The notes under the pieces were generated by a model that saw nothing but the letters and a program-made list of their open reading frames with translations, was not told where the DNA came from and did no database searches. This document shows positions 16,305 to 24,391 of a stretch of DNA of 25,770 nucleotides, in pieces. The stretch spans positions 1 to 25,770 of the forward strand of contig JAFAPL010000884.1 of assembly GCA_019247135.1 (NCBI GenBank), written 5' to 3'. A program made the translations under genes and the position numbers. Source of the DNA: Chloroflexota bacterium. GTDB taxonomy: Bacteria > Chloroflexota > UBA6077 > CF-72. Position 1 is the stretch's first letter; every line of letters begins with the position of its first letter.

Positions 16305-18698
16305 ATGCGTGACGTGGGACAACTGGCTACGCTCGTGCGCCGTTACCGCATTGCCGCCGGGTTGTCGCAGGAGGCGTTGGCCGAACGCGCCGGCATCAGC
16401 GTGCGTGGGCTGTCCGACCTCGAGCGGGGCCTGAGTCGCACGGCGCGGCTGCACACGCTGGCGCGCCTGGCCGACGCGCTCGGCCTGGCGGGCGCAGCGC
16501 GAGCGGAGCTCCTCGACACCAGCCAGCCGTCGGCGCCGTCTGCTGCCGGCCGGACTCCCGCCGCGGGTGCGGCCGGACTGCCGATTGCTCTGACCAGCTT
16601 CGTGGGGCGGCGGACCGAGCTGGCCGAAGCCCAGCGACTGCTCGGGGGGACCCGGCTGCTGAGCCTGGTGGGCCCCGGTGGCATGGGCAAGACGCGCCTG
16701 GCCCTGGCGCTCGCCGCGGCGGTCGCGCCTGACTATTCGGACGGAGTGGTCTTGGTCGATCTGGTGCCGCTGGCCGACCCGCGGCTGCTGGTCCCGACCG
16801 TCGCGGCGGCGCTCGGGCTGCGCGAGCGGCCCGGCCAGTCGCTCCGGCAGGCGCTCGTCGAGCTGCTGCGGGCCAGGCACCTCCTGCTGGTGCTCGACAA
16901 CTGCGAGCACCTCGCCCAGGCCTGCGCCGAGCTGGTTGCCGAGCTGCTGCGCGGCTGCCCGTCGGTGCGCATCCTGGCCACCAGCCGCGAGCCGGTCGGC
17001 GTGCCGGGCGAGACGCTCTGGCGCGTGCCGGGGCTCGGATTGCCCGATCTCGACCGCTTGCCGGGCGTCGCGGCCCTCGGGCAGGTCGAGGCCGTCCACC
17101 TGTTCCTTGATCGCGCCCGCGCCGTCCGACCTACCTTCGCCCTCAACGACCAGAACACGCGGAGCGTGGCCGAACTCTGCGTGCGGCTCGACGGGATCCC
17201 CCTGGCTATCGAGCTGGCGGCGGCGCGGGTTGGGGCGCTGAGCGTGCAGCAGCTGGCCAGTCGCCTGGACGATCGCCTGCGCCTGCTGGCGAGCGGCAGC
17301 CGCACCACGCCCGTCCGTCACCAGACGCTGTGGGCGACCGTGGACTGGAGTTACGAGCTGCTTGGTGAAGACGAGCGCACCCTGTTCGCGCGCCTGGCGG
17401 TCTTCGCCGGCGGCTGGACGCTGGAGGCGGCCGAGGCCGTCTGCGCCGGAGATGGGCTGCCGTCAGAGGCCGTTCTGGACGTGCTCGCGCGGCTGGTGGA
17501 CCGCTCGCTGGTCATGGCCGAGCCAACCCTGGACGGGAGCATGCGCTATCGCCTGCTGGAAACCCTGCGCCAGTACGCCCACGAGCGACTGGTGGAACAG
17601 CCTGGCATCGACACCCTGCGGCGGCGGCACGCCGGGTATTACGCGGCACTCGCCGAACGGGCCGAGGAGGCCCTGGTCGGGCCGGACCAGGTGGTATGGT
17701 TCGCCAACCTGGAAGCGGAGATCGACAACTTCCGGGCGGTTTTGCGGTGGAGCACGGGACCGAGCGGCGACCCGGAGCTGGGCCTCCGGCTTGCCGCTGT
17801 GTACCGGTTCTGGAACCGCCACGGCCACGTGAGCGAGGCGCGCGCGGCACTCGACCGGCTCCTCCCCCGAGTTCCCGGGCCTGCGACGTTGCGCGCCCGG
17901 GGACTCATGGCAGCCTGCACGGGCGCCATGGTCCAGTTTGACCACGGCCCGGCTGAGGCGCTGCATGCGGAATTGCTCGCGCTGGCAGAGGCGACACACG
18001 ACGGCCGGGCGCTCGCATGCGCGTACCAGGGGCTGGGGTACATTGCGCTGGGTAAGGGCGACGCAACCACTGGCGAGCGGTTGCTGAGGCGAGGCCTCGC
18101 CGCGGCGGAGGCGGCACACGAGCCGGTGGCGGCCTACACGCTGCAGATCTGGCTGGGCAACCTCGCGGTTGCGCAGGATGCTTACCAGCAGGCGGAGCGC
18201 TGGTCTGAGTCGGCCCTGGTAGCAACGCGCAGCCACGGGGACCTGTGGGGTCTGGGGATGGTGCTGGGGCTCCTGGGCCAGGTTGCCCTCGGGCGGGGTG
18301 AGCCTGCCCGCGCAGCGGGCCTGTTCTGGGAGAGTCTGCTCATCTCGCGCGAGCTTGGCGACGGCGCCAGCATCGCCCGCTACCTGGATGGGCTCGCGCA
18401 AGTGGAGGCCGTGGCTGGCGACGCGGCCCGGGCAGCGCGCCTGTTCGGGGCGGCGGCAGCCCACCACCAACTGTCTGGCGCCGTCGGGCTGGTCCCGTGG
18501 GTGGCCAAGCGCGAGCGGGCCATGGCGGATGCACGCGCCGCCCTTGGCGACGCCGCGTTCCAGGCGGCCTGGATCGCTGGGCGCGACCTCGGGCTGGAGG
18601 CTGCCCTGGCCGAGGCCGAGCTGGTGGTCTCAGCTGAGCAAGGCCAGCTCGCTATAGGGTCGGCATCACCCGCGCGACGGACGGCCCGCCCGCGCTAA
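16305..18698 (+). CDS. XRE-type NB-ARC/TPR transcriptional regulator
   Basis: A 797-residue regulator. The N-terminal XRE/HTH_3 DNA-binding domain (about 5-65) reads LVRRYRIAAGLSQEALAERA followed by GISVRGLSDLERGLSR. A short linker leads to an NB-ARC ATPase module with LTSFVGRRTELAEAQRLLGG, Walker A GPGGMGKT (123-130), HLLLVLDNCEHL, RILATSREPVG and GIPLAIELAAARV. Winged-helix and TPR repeats fill the C-terminal half. The ATPase core closely resembles that of the LuxR-type protein encoded at 9691-12309, but the DNA-binding domain is at the opposite end and of another family. ATG at 16305 begins directly at the HTH domain; the frame is open far upstream without support. It is divergent from, and adjacent to, element D, so it is the natural candidate regulator. 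Confidence 0.92.
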   Translation: MRDVGQLATLVRRYRIAAGLSQEALAERAGISVRGLSDLERGLSRTARLHTLARLADALGLAGAARAELLDTSQPSAPSAAGRTPAAGAAGLPIALTSFVGRRTELAEAQRLLGGTRLLSLVGPGGMGKTRLALALAAAVAPDYSDGVVLVDLVPLADPRLLVPTVAAALGLRERPGQSLRQALVELLRARHLLLVLDNCEHLAQACAELVAELLRGCPSVRILATSREPVGVPGETLWRVPGLGLPDLDRLPGVAALGQVEAVHLFLDRARAVRPTFALNDQNTRSVAELCVRLDGIPLAIELAAARVGALSVQQLASRLDDRLRLLASGSRTTPVRHQTLWATVDWSYELLGEDERTLFARLAVFAGGWTLEAAEAVCAGDGLPSEAVLDVLARLVDRSLVMAEPTLDGSMRYRLLETLRQYAHERLVEQPGIDTLRRRHAGYYAALAERAEEALVGPDQVVWFANLEAEIDNFRAVLRWSTGPSGDPELGLRLAAVYRFWNRHGHVSEARAALDRLLPRVPGPATLRARGLMAACTGAMVQFDHGPAEALHAELLALAEATHDGRALACAYQGLGYIALGKGDATTGERLLRRGLAAAEAAHEPVAAYTLQIWLGNLAVAQDAYQQAERWSESALVATRSHGDLWGLGMVLGLLGQVALGRGEPARAAGLFWESLLISRELGDGASIARYLDGLAQVEAVAGDAARAARLFGAAAAHHQLSGAVGLVPWVAKRERAMADARAALGDAAFQAAWIAGRDLGLEAALAEAELVVSAEQGQLAIGSASPARRTARPR

Positions 18699-18818
18699 GA
18701 TCGGCCGTGGCCAGACCGCGGCGATCGTGCCCACGGGTGGCTCCTGGCTAATGCGGTGTTGGTCTGTGGGTCGGCGCCCCAGGCACACTCAGACCGGCGA
18801 GGCAGGGCTCCCCGCGCT

Positions 18819-19757
18819 TTAGTCGAGATCCAATCTCAGCGCCAGCCATCGGCGCGCAATGTCGCCTTGCGCAGCCTGGAAGGCCCGGAGTGTTGGCAAG
18901 CCCAAGGGCGCTGGCTGGAGCGAGTTGAACGTGAAGAACCCGGCGAACGTGGCCAGAACGGCGTCCACTTTCCAGGCATCGGCGCTACGCGCAGCAGGGT
19001 GCATGGCAAAGAACTGAGCCGGGTCGGGTCCACCCTCCAACCTGACGCTCGGTGCCATGCCGACCATATCCACCCAGGCTGCGCCGACGGCTGCCCAAGG
19101 CCAATCGACGATGACCACGCGATCTGGGGTCAGGAGGATGTTGTCCGCCCGGAGATCGAAGTGAAGCAGCGTCTCACCGGCCGCCGCACCTGGTGCTGCT
19201 GCTTCGAGACGAACCAAGGTGTCCAGGTGACGCCGGGACCAGACGTCCAGACCGGGTGCGTCGCTGCGAAGATGCTGCCAGCCGTTCAGCCCGTTGGTTA
19301 TGTTCTGTCCGACGGGTGGGACATCAACAGGAGAGGGCGTCAACGCCTGGTGCATGCTGGCGATTGCCGCGACTACCCGCTCCAGTTCCTCACGTCGCCA
19401 GGGAAGAGCGGGAAGCTGGCCGTCGATATCTTCGAATGCCAGGACCACCCATCCGCCCTCACCTTCATCGTGCATCCAAAGCAGTCGTGAGACTGGCGCT
19501 TCGGCAGGAAGCGCCGCGGCGATGTAGCCCTCGCGCCGATGGAAGTCCGGAGCGTTGGGATTCTGCTCCGGGCTGAGAGCCTTGAGAAATACGCGTTGAC
19601 CGTCTTCAGTGCGAACGCGTGCAGCCATTCCGGGTGAGAAGCCACCCGACTGGTTGCGAGCTTCGACGACACGGCCACGCAGTCGCCCCTCGATTGCTCC
19701 TCGCACCCGGAGAGGCAACTCGTCCCATTCGATGCGGATGCCCCGGGCGCGTTGCAT
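18819..19757 (-). CDS. aminoglycoside phosphotransferase (APH)-family kinase
   Basis: A 312-residue protein-kinase-like small-molecule kinase. The N-lobe includes VFLKALSPEQ with a likely ATP-binding Lys59. The catalytic loop is HFDLRADN (199-206; HGDLHxxN in the classical form), and VDWPWA (217-222) holds the Mg-binding Asp218. The family phosphorylates hydroxyls on antibiotics, choline, sugars or cofactors; the substrate cannot be inferred, and antibiotic resistance should not be assumed. It converges on the regulator gene ending at 18698. The ATG at 19757 has no obvious ribosome site, but TATAAT-like bases (CATAATC) lie close upstream, so the leader may be very short. It shows no triple-CACG element and need not belong to that regulon. 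Confidence 0.88.
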   Translation of the reverse strand: MQRARGIRIEWDELPLRVRGAIEGRLRGRVVEARNQSGGFSPGMAARVRTEDGQRVFLKALSPEQNPNAPDFHRREGYIAAALPAEAPVSRLLWMHDEGEGGWVVLAFEDIDGQLPALPWRREELERVVAAIASMHQALTPSPVDVPPVGQNITNGLNGWQHLRSDAPGLDVWSRRHLDTLVRLEAAAPGAAAGETLLHFDLRADNILLTPDRVVIVDWPWAAVGAAWVDMVGMAPSVRLEGGPDPAQFFAMHPAARSADAWKVDAVLATFAGFFTFNSLQPAPLGLPTLRAFQAAQGDIARRWLALRLDLD

Positions 19758-19933
19758 GACAGATTATGACCGGGCCAAGACGGGCTCTGACGGGCAGCAA
19801 GGAGCGGCCCAGAGTGCATGTCGATGCTCTTGCCGCCCGTCCGCGGCCGACCATCGCGCCGCGTGCTTGGCTGCGACCTGGCCGCGCTCGACCGGGTCGC
19901 GCCGTCGCACCGCGTGCTGGGGCACACCCGCGG

Positions 19934-20125
19934 TCACGTGAGAACCTGCCGCGGATTGTCGAAGGCGGCTACAACGGTGGGGTTTCGGTATGGGCCGTTG
20001 CCGCCTGAGGCACCCCAATGGAGTCGGCAGTTCAGGCAAAGCGAGGGGGTCGAGCAGCCCAGTCGCACCGTGCGGCGGATGCCGCAGCGTGGACAGGAAC
20101 GCTCCTGGATGGTCATGCTGTGCAT
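19934..20125 (-). CDS. small five-cysteine zinc-ribbon protein, copy 1
   Basis: A 63-residue protein beginning MHSMTIQERSCPRCGIRRTV. Its five cysteines are Cys11-x2-Cys14, Cys24 and Cys30-x2-Cys33, the pattern of a compact zinc ribbon; the C-terminal tail is Gly/Pro/Asn-rich. AGGAGA lies about eight bases before ATG. A near-identical protein starts at 22840. Their first 40 residues differ at only about ten positions, mostly conservatively, and upstream DNA is also shared. The gene stands alone behind triple-CACG element A. No enzymatic motif is visible. A role in nucleic-acid or protein binding, or as a metal-binding adaptor for the neighbouring enzymes, is possible; none is established. Confidence 0.75.
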   Translation of the reverse strand: MHSMTIQERSCPRCGIRRTVRLGCSTPSLCLNCRLHWGASGGNGPYRNPTVVAAFDNPRQVLT

Positions 20126-20235
20126 GGCTGGATCTCCTGTCTGCTGGTCGCTGGGGATCTGGTGGATCCGTCCTCTCTAGCCTGCGCCTGACCGTGGGCG
20201 TCGCCCACACGGGGCGCCCACGGTTGGACCACGCT
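19959..20235 (-). repeat. duplicated promoter plus zinc-ribbon unit, copy A
   Basis: This segment is homologous to 22670-22944. Shared blocks include GCTCCTGGATGGTCATG (A) against GCTCCTGAATGGTCATG (B), the stretch from the zinc-ribbon coding part, and CCACACGG with the following GCGCCCACGGTT. The match covers the element, decamer, leader and coding sequence, so the whole expression unit was duplicated, not just the gene. Homology fades soon after both edges. Confidence 0.7.
20176..20235 (-). promoter_or_regulatory. triple-CACG element site A, upstream of zinc-ribbon copy 1
   Basis: The 31-bp element is at 20205-20235 with CACG at 20208, 20219 and 20230. The decamer GCAGGCTAGA (read leftward, 20176-20185) lies 19 nt away, and the start at 20125 is 79 nt from the element. 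The site lies inside the 3' end of the O-methyltransferase frame, whose TAG stop is part of the decamer. An additional 10-bp inverted repeat (20191-20200 with 20215-20224) overlaps this copy only. Confidence 0.75.
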
Positions 20236-20872
20236 GCTGGTCGTGCGCCCCCAGCCGCGCCTCGCGATACGCCAGGCTGAGGCCCTTGCCAATCGGCACC
20301 ACGACATGCTGAAAGTCGGTCAAGCCCTGGACGGCGGCCAGGTAGTCGGCCATCTCCGCGGGGTGGGAGAGGACATTGTCGGCCGCCAGCAGGACATCTG
20401 GCTCGAGCTTCGGCAGAAGCGCCTCCAGCTGGGCCGGAGCGCTGACGCGATCGGCATCGAAGAACACCAGGTCGAACGGGCCCGGCAAGTTGCGGACGAT
20501 GCTGGTCGCGTCGCCCTCCAGCAGCTCCACTGCCTGGAGGAGCCCGGCGCGCTGCAGGTTGGTACGTGCCAGCTCGAGCTTGGCCCGGCTCCGGTCGATG
20601 CTGACCACGCGGCCGCCGTGGCGCTGCACGCTCCACGCCAGCCAGATCGTGCTGTAGGCAGTGGACGTGCCGATCTCGAGCACGCGGCGTCGGCGCGAGC
20701 TGCGCACCAGCAGACTGAGGAGCCGGGCCGTGGCCGGCTCCAGGCTCAGCAGCTTGCGGCTGTGGTCAGGCTCGCGCGCATCGTGCTCAGCCGCTGCCCG
20801 ATAAAGGTCGTCCAACAGTGCCCACGGCCCGGGCACGGCCTCGTCTCGTGGGGAAAACGCTGGATACGGCAT
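20177..20872 (-). CDS. SAM-dependent O-methyltransferase (class I, CCoAOMT-like)
   Basis: A 231-residue methyltransferase of the catechol/caffeoyl-CoA type. The SAM-binding motif VLEIGTSTAYSTIWLAW is near residues 64-80, the acidic VVSIDRSRAKLELARTN end of strand 2 follows, and LVFFDADR near 138-144 marks the metal-binding site. The family's C-terminal KGLSLAY is present. The last 27 or so residues (from EARLGAHDQQ) have no counterpart in the family and are encoded by the promoter element A that serves the next gene. GGAGA lies seven bases before ATG at 20872. It is 33 nt behind the MACS-type ligase gene on the same strand and is presumably co-transcribed from element B. The acceptor substrate is unknown. 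Confidence 0.92.
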   Translation of the reverse strand: MPYPAFSPRDEAVPGPWALLDDLYRAAAEHDAREPDHSRKLLSLEPATARLLSLLVRSSRRRRVLEIGTSTAYSTIWLAWSVQRHGGRVVSIDRSRAKLELARTNLQRAGLLQAVELLEGDATSIVRNLPGPFDLVFFDADRVSAPAQLEALLPKLEPDVLLAADNVLSHPAEMADYLAAVQGLTDFQHVVVPIGKGLSLAYREARLGAHDQQRGPTVGAPCGRRPRSGAG

Positions 20873-20905
20873 GATGGTCTCCGTCTCAGTCTGTGTGCGG
20901 ATGCT

Positions 20906-22183
20906 TCAGTCATTCAGCCGCAGTCCGGGCACGTCGTCGTCCCACCACTCAGTGGCGTGACGGAACGTCGTCTCGGTTGGACGCTGCTGCTCGCGGGCTC
21001 GCAACTCGACGCGGCGGATCTTGCCCGAGATCGTCTTGGGCAGGTCTGTGAACTCGATGCGCCGCACGCGCTTGTAGGCCGCCAGCCGCTGCCGACAGAA
21101 AACCAAGATCGAGGCAGCGACCTCCGCTGAGGGCTCGACGCCTGCTCGCAACTGGACGAACGCCTTGGGGACCGAGAGCCGGAGGGGATCGGGGCTCGGC
21201 ACGACCGCCGCCTCGACCACGTCGGCGTGCTCGATGAGCACGCTCTCAAGCTCGAACGGGCTGATGCGGTAGTCGGAGGCCTTGAAGACATCGTCGGTAC
21301 GGCCAACGTAGGTAATGTAGCCCTCGGCGTCTCGGGTGGCGACGTCGCCGGTGTGGTAGTACCCGCCGCGCAACACCTCGGCCGTGCGCTCCGGATCGTC
21401 GCGGTAGCCGGTCATCAGGCCGAGCGGTCTGGCCGACAGGTCCAGGCAGATCTCGCCTTCGTCCGCCTCGAGTCCGTCGGCATCCAGGAGGGTGACCTGG
21501 TACCCGGGCAGAGGTCGGCCCACGGACCCAGGCTTGATCGGCTGGCCAGGGCTGTTGCCGATCTGCGCGGTCGTCTCGGTCTGACCGTAGCCATCACGGA
21601 TGGTGATCCCCCACGCCTGATGCACCTGCTGGATGACCTCGGGGTTCAGGGGTTCACCGGCGGCGACGGCTTCCCGCAGTCGTGTGTGATGCTGGGCCAG
21701 GTCCGCCTGGATCAGCATGCGCCAGACGGTGGGCGGTGCACAGAACGTCGTGACCCCACACCGCGTGAGCACCTCCAGCAGCGTGCGGGCGTCGAAGCGG
21801 GCCAGGTTGAGCACCACGGCGGTTGCTCCGGCATTCCAGGGAGCGAAGAAGTTGCTCCACGCATGTTTGGCCCAGCCCGGCGAGGAGAGGTTGAGGTGCA
21901 CGTCACCCGGCTGCAGACCGAGCCAGTACATGGTCGAGAGGTGGCCGATGGGATAGCTGGCATGGGTGTGCTCCACCAGCTTGGGCCGGGCGGTCGTGCC
22001 CGAGGTGAAGTAGAGCAGGAGCGGATCGGTCGCCTGGGTCGCACCGTCGGCGCTGAAGCTCGTGTCGGACTGGCTCGCGTCGTCGTAGTCGTGCCAGCCA
22101 CGCGCGGTGGCCCCCACCGCGATGCGGATGTCCGCGCCGGGGATGCGCTCGAAGCGTGACGTCAACTCGTCCGTGGTGAGCAC
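20906..22183 (-). pseudogene. acyl-CoA synthetase (MACS type), C-terminal three quarters after an in-frame TAG
   Basis: This 425-residue part continues the frame of the part upstream without any shift. The only interruption is TAG at 22193-22195 between ERG and VRAVLTTDELTSR. Motifs are intact: FTSGTTARPK (59-68 of this part), WAKHAWSNFFAPWNAG, FCAPPTVWRM, YGQTETT, YYHTGDVATRDAEGYITYVG, then RTDDVFKASDYRISPFE and the lysine region LPKTISGKIRRVEL. This is the medium-chain acyl-CoA synthetase group. A GTG at 22183 could restart translation, but the protein would lack the N-terminal substrate domain portion. A single C-to-T change (CAG to TAG) would explain the stop. No other damage is seen, so the lesion is recent, a sequencing error, or a read-through site. 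Confidence 0.8.
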
Positions 22184-22192
22184 GGCCCTGAC

Positions 22193-22840
22193 CTAGCCGC
22201 GCTCGACCCGGTCGCGCAGGTCACTGGCGGTCAGCAGCGTCGTGGCCGGGATCAAGACCGCGCCCAGCTTCATCGCCGCGAGCATCGTCTCCCATAGCGG
22301 CACGCAGTTGCCGAGCACCAGCAGGAGGCGATCACCGCGCCGCACGCCCAGGCCGCGCAGGTAGTTGGCGACTTGGTTCGACCGCGTGGCCAGCTCGGCG
22401 AACGAGCGTCGCTCTTCCGAGCCGTCGCCGTTGACGAGCCACAGCGCCGTGGTGTCGCTGGCCAGGGTATCGAAGTAGTCCAGCGCCCAGTTGAACTCGT
22501 CGAACTCCGGCCAGCAGAACTGAGCCCGTGCCGCCGCCAGGTCCTGTCGCTGGGACAGGAGGAGCTCGCGGGCGGCCAGGAACGAACGCGCCGACGGGCT
22601 GGACGTCCTGCCGGGAGGTGGCGTGGTGCGCAGTCGCGTACCGGTCATGGGAGGAGTCGCCTGGAGCCATCGAAGGCGGAGGCAAGCGTCGCATTGGCTC
22701 GGTGCCGGCTGTTGCTTGTCTGAGACACCCCACTGGAGTCGGCAGTTGAAGCAGAACGACGTGCTCGAGCATCCCACTCGCACTGTGCGGCGGATGCCGC
22801 AGCGCGGACAGGACCGCTCCTGAATGGTCATGGTGTGCAT
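22193..22840 (-). CDS. zinc-ribbon protein, copy 2, reading in frame into the N-terminus of a MACS-type acyl-CoA synthetase, ending at TAG
   Basis: Residues 1-38 (MHTMTIQERSCPRCGIRRTV onward, Cys at 11, 14, 24, 30 and 33) are a second copy of the zinc-ribbon protein at 19934-20125. GGAAAGG lies seven bases before ATG at 22840. The frame then passes through a spacer with CDAC and enters the ligase N-terminus (from about residue 77: FNWALDYFDTL, then LRGLGVRRGDRLLLVLGN and LGAVLIPATTLL). It stops at codon 216. An ATG at 22648 (MTGTRL) may be the true ligase start. Relative to copy 1, four extra bases in the spacer shift the frame; without them the zinc-ribbon frame would end in a TGA overlapping that ATG (ATGA). 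So this is either a fusion or a disturbed coupled pair. Confidence 0.72.
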   Translation of the reverse strand: MHTMTIQERSCPRCGIRRTVRVGCSSTSFCFNCRLQWGVSDKQQPAPSQCDACLRLRWLQATPPMTGTRLRTTPPPGRTSSPSARSFLAARELLLSQRQDLAAARAQFCWPEFDEFNWALDYFDTLASDTTALWLVNGDGSEERRSFAELATRSNQVANYLRGLGVRRGDRLLLVLGNCVPLWETMLAAMKLGAVLIPATTLLTASDLRDRVERG

Positions 22841-22944
22841 GGTTGGACCTTTCCACTGACAGATGTGGCTGGGTTGAATTCGGATCCAGCCTGCGCCCGC
22901 TTGCCCGCGGCGACCACACGGCGCGCCCACGGTTCGCCCACGCC
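22670..22944 (-). repeat. duplicated promoter plus zinc-ribbon unit, copy B
   Basis: Partner of 19959-20235. The unit runs from the shared TCGAAGGCGG inside the coding part, through the ribosome site and leader, to the end of the 31-bp element. Downstream the two copies lead to different contexts: B continues into the ligase gene, while A ends the zinc-ribbon gene. Confidence 0.7.
22885..22944 (-). promoter_or_regulatory. triple-CACG element site B, upstream of the zinc-ribbon/ligase/O-methyltransferase unit
   Basis: The 31-bp element is at 22914-22944 with CACG at 22917, 22928 and 22939. The decamer GCAGGCTGGA (read leftward, 22885-22894) is 19 nt away, and the ATG at 22840 is 73 nt from the element. 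It matches site A at 27 of 31 positions. It sits in the short gap behind the MFS gene that ends at 23000. Confidence 0.75.
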
Positions 22945-22999
22945 GATCCAACCACCGCCACGGGGGCCGCCGGCGCCGTTCAGGCGAGCCCAACAGAGG

Positions 23000-24280
23000 T
23001 CAACGAGCGCGCGCCGCGCCGCGGCCGTAGGCGACCGCCGGCAGCCCCGACGCCAGCATCACAAGCCCCGCCAGCGAGATGCCGGCGAGGAGGCCACTGG
23101 TGTCGCTGACGTGGCCGCCCACCACTGGGCCAAGCACCTGGCCGACGCCAACGGTGGCGCTCAGCAGGCTCAGGCTCGAGGTGTAACGTCGGTCGTCGCG
23201 GATCGTCTGTCGCAGCAGTGCCGTGGCCACCGACGGCACGCCAAACGAACACGCGCCCATCAGCACGGCACCGGCCAGCTCCAGCACCAGGCTGCCGGTG
23301 AGCATGGCCAGCCCACCCAGCGCCGCCACCACCAGACACACTGGCAGGGCCGCCAGCCGTGCGCGGCCGTCCGCCACGCGGCCCCAGGCGACGCCGCCGA
23401 GCAGGCCGGCCAGCCCGAGCAGCGCCCACAGGAAGCTGGCCAGGGCGGCCGGCGCGCCCTGCTGGCGGAGCAGCGCCGCGGCGAAGGTGAAGTAGATGAT
23501 GTAGCTGGCACCGAAGCCGAAGTAGCTCATGGTCAGCCAGGCCAGGGGGCGTCGCCAGAGACTGAGTCCCGCGTCGTTGCCGGCTGGGTCCGAGGCGAGC
23601 CGGCGCGGCGCGTCGGGTGCCAGCGACGACGGCGTTGGCGGAGTGCCGAGCGCGCGGTGCAAGGCCAGCCCTGCGGCCAGGCCGACGAGGGCCATGCCTG
23701 GCCACGCCAGCCGCCAGGCGTGGAGGTGCGGGGCGGCCTCGAGCAGCGGGCCGAGCAGCGCCGAGCCAACCAGGCCGGCCGCGCCGCCGGTCCAGATCAG
23801 ACCCGCGGCGGCGCCACGCCGATCGAGCGGCGAGCGCTCCAGGGTCAGCGCGATGGTCAGCACGGCGGCCGGGCCGGAGGCCAGGCCGGTCAGGAACCGC
23901 CAGACCGCCAGCTGCGGCACGTCGGCGCTGGTGGCGGCCACGGCCAGCGTCACACTCAGGCTAAGCAGCGAGACCAGGTTCAGGCGGCGACGGTCGCGGA
24001 CGCGCAGCAACAGGAGCGGGACGGCGAGCGTGCCGAGCAGGGTGCCGGCCAGGTTGGCGCTGCCGACCAGGCCGAGCGCGGCGTAGGAGCCGTGCAGGTC
24101 AGCCTGGATACTGGGCAGCAGGAGGCCGTAGGAGAGTCGGGCGAAGCCGAGGATGGCGCCGAAAGCAGCGGCCGCGAGGAGATTCAGCCGGAGTAGCCGG
24201 GCGGCCTGGCGGTCGGGAGCGGCCCGGGCGCGAGTCTGGGACGGGAAGGCCGTCTTGGCGAGCGCCGCCCGGGCCACCAT
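23000..24280 (-). CDS. major facilitator superfamily (MFS) transporter
   Basis: A 426-residue transporter with about twelve hydrophobic helices in two halves. The first begins LNLLAAAAFGAILGFARLSY; later segments include WLTMSYFGFGASYIIYFTFA and FLWALLGLAGLLGGVAWGRV. A cytoplasmic loop RVRDRRRLN between early helices fits the MFS motif A position, and GRVADGRAR is its repeat in the second half. It resembles the YbfB/sugar-or-drug efflux type; substrate and direction are unknown. In-frame ATGs lie at 24328 and 24280, neither with a good ribosome site. I choose 24280 because it places the start 80 nt from the triple-CACG element, as in the other units. Confidence 0.88.
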   Translation of the reverse strand: MVARAALAKTAFPSQTRARAAPDRQAARLLRLNLLAAAAFGAILGFARLSYGLLLPSIQADLHGSYAALGLVGSANLAGTLLGTLAVPLLLLRVRDRRRLNLVSLLSLSVTLAVAATSADVPQLAVWRFLTGLASGPAAVLTIALTLERSPLDRRGAAAGLIWTGGAAGLVGSALLGPLLEAAPHLHAWRLAWPGMALVGLAAGLALHRALGTPPTPSSLAPDAPRRLASDPAGNDAGLSLWRRPLAWLTMSYFGFGASYIIYFTFAAALLRQQGAPAALASFLWALLGLAGLLGGVAWGRVADGRARLAALPVCLVVAALGGLAMLTGSLVLELAGAVLMGACSFGVPSVATALLRQTIRDDRRYTSSLSLLSATVGVGQVLGPVVGGHVSDTSGLLAGISLAGLVMLASGLPAVAYGRGAARAR

Positions 24281-24331
24281 GGTGTCCGGGTCGGTACTTG
24301 TCGTGGAGGAGGAGATTGAATGAAGCATGTG

Positions 24332-24391
24332 CTCAGGTTGGGGCCGCGACGGTCCGCCCACCACACGCCGGGAGCACGGCACTCCCACGGC
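24332..24391 (-). promoter_or_regulatory. triple-CACG element site C, upstream of the MFS gene
   Basis: The 31-bp element is at 24361-24391 with CACG at 24364, 24375 and 24386, again 11 bp apart. At 19 nt the decamer position reads CCAACCTGAG, a poor match to the GCANGCTRGM seen elsewhere. The MFS start at 24280 is 80 nt away. Confidence 0.6.

Noticed and set aside
18756..18800. Possible hairpin between the XRE-NB-ARC regulator and the APH-type kinase gene
   Set aside because: The arms GGTCTG and CAGACC pair but the rest of the stem is poor and there is no U-run.
22835..24196. A 453-residue rightward open frame opposite the MFS gene
   Set aside because: It is extremely rich in Gln, Ala, Gly and Arg with no motif, while the opposite strand encodes a standard transporter.
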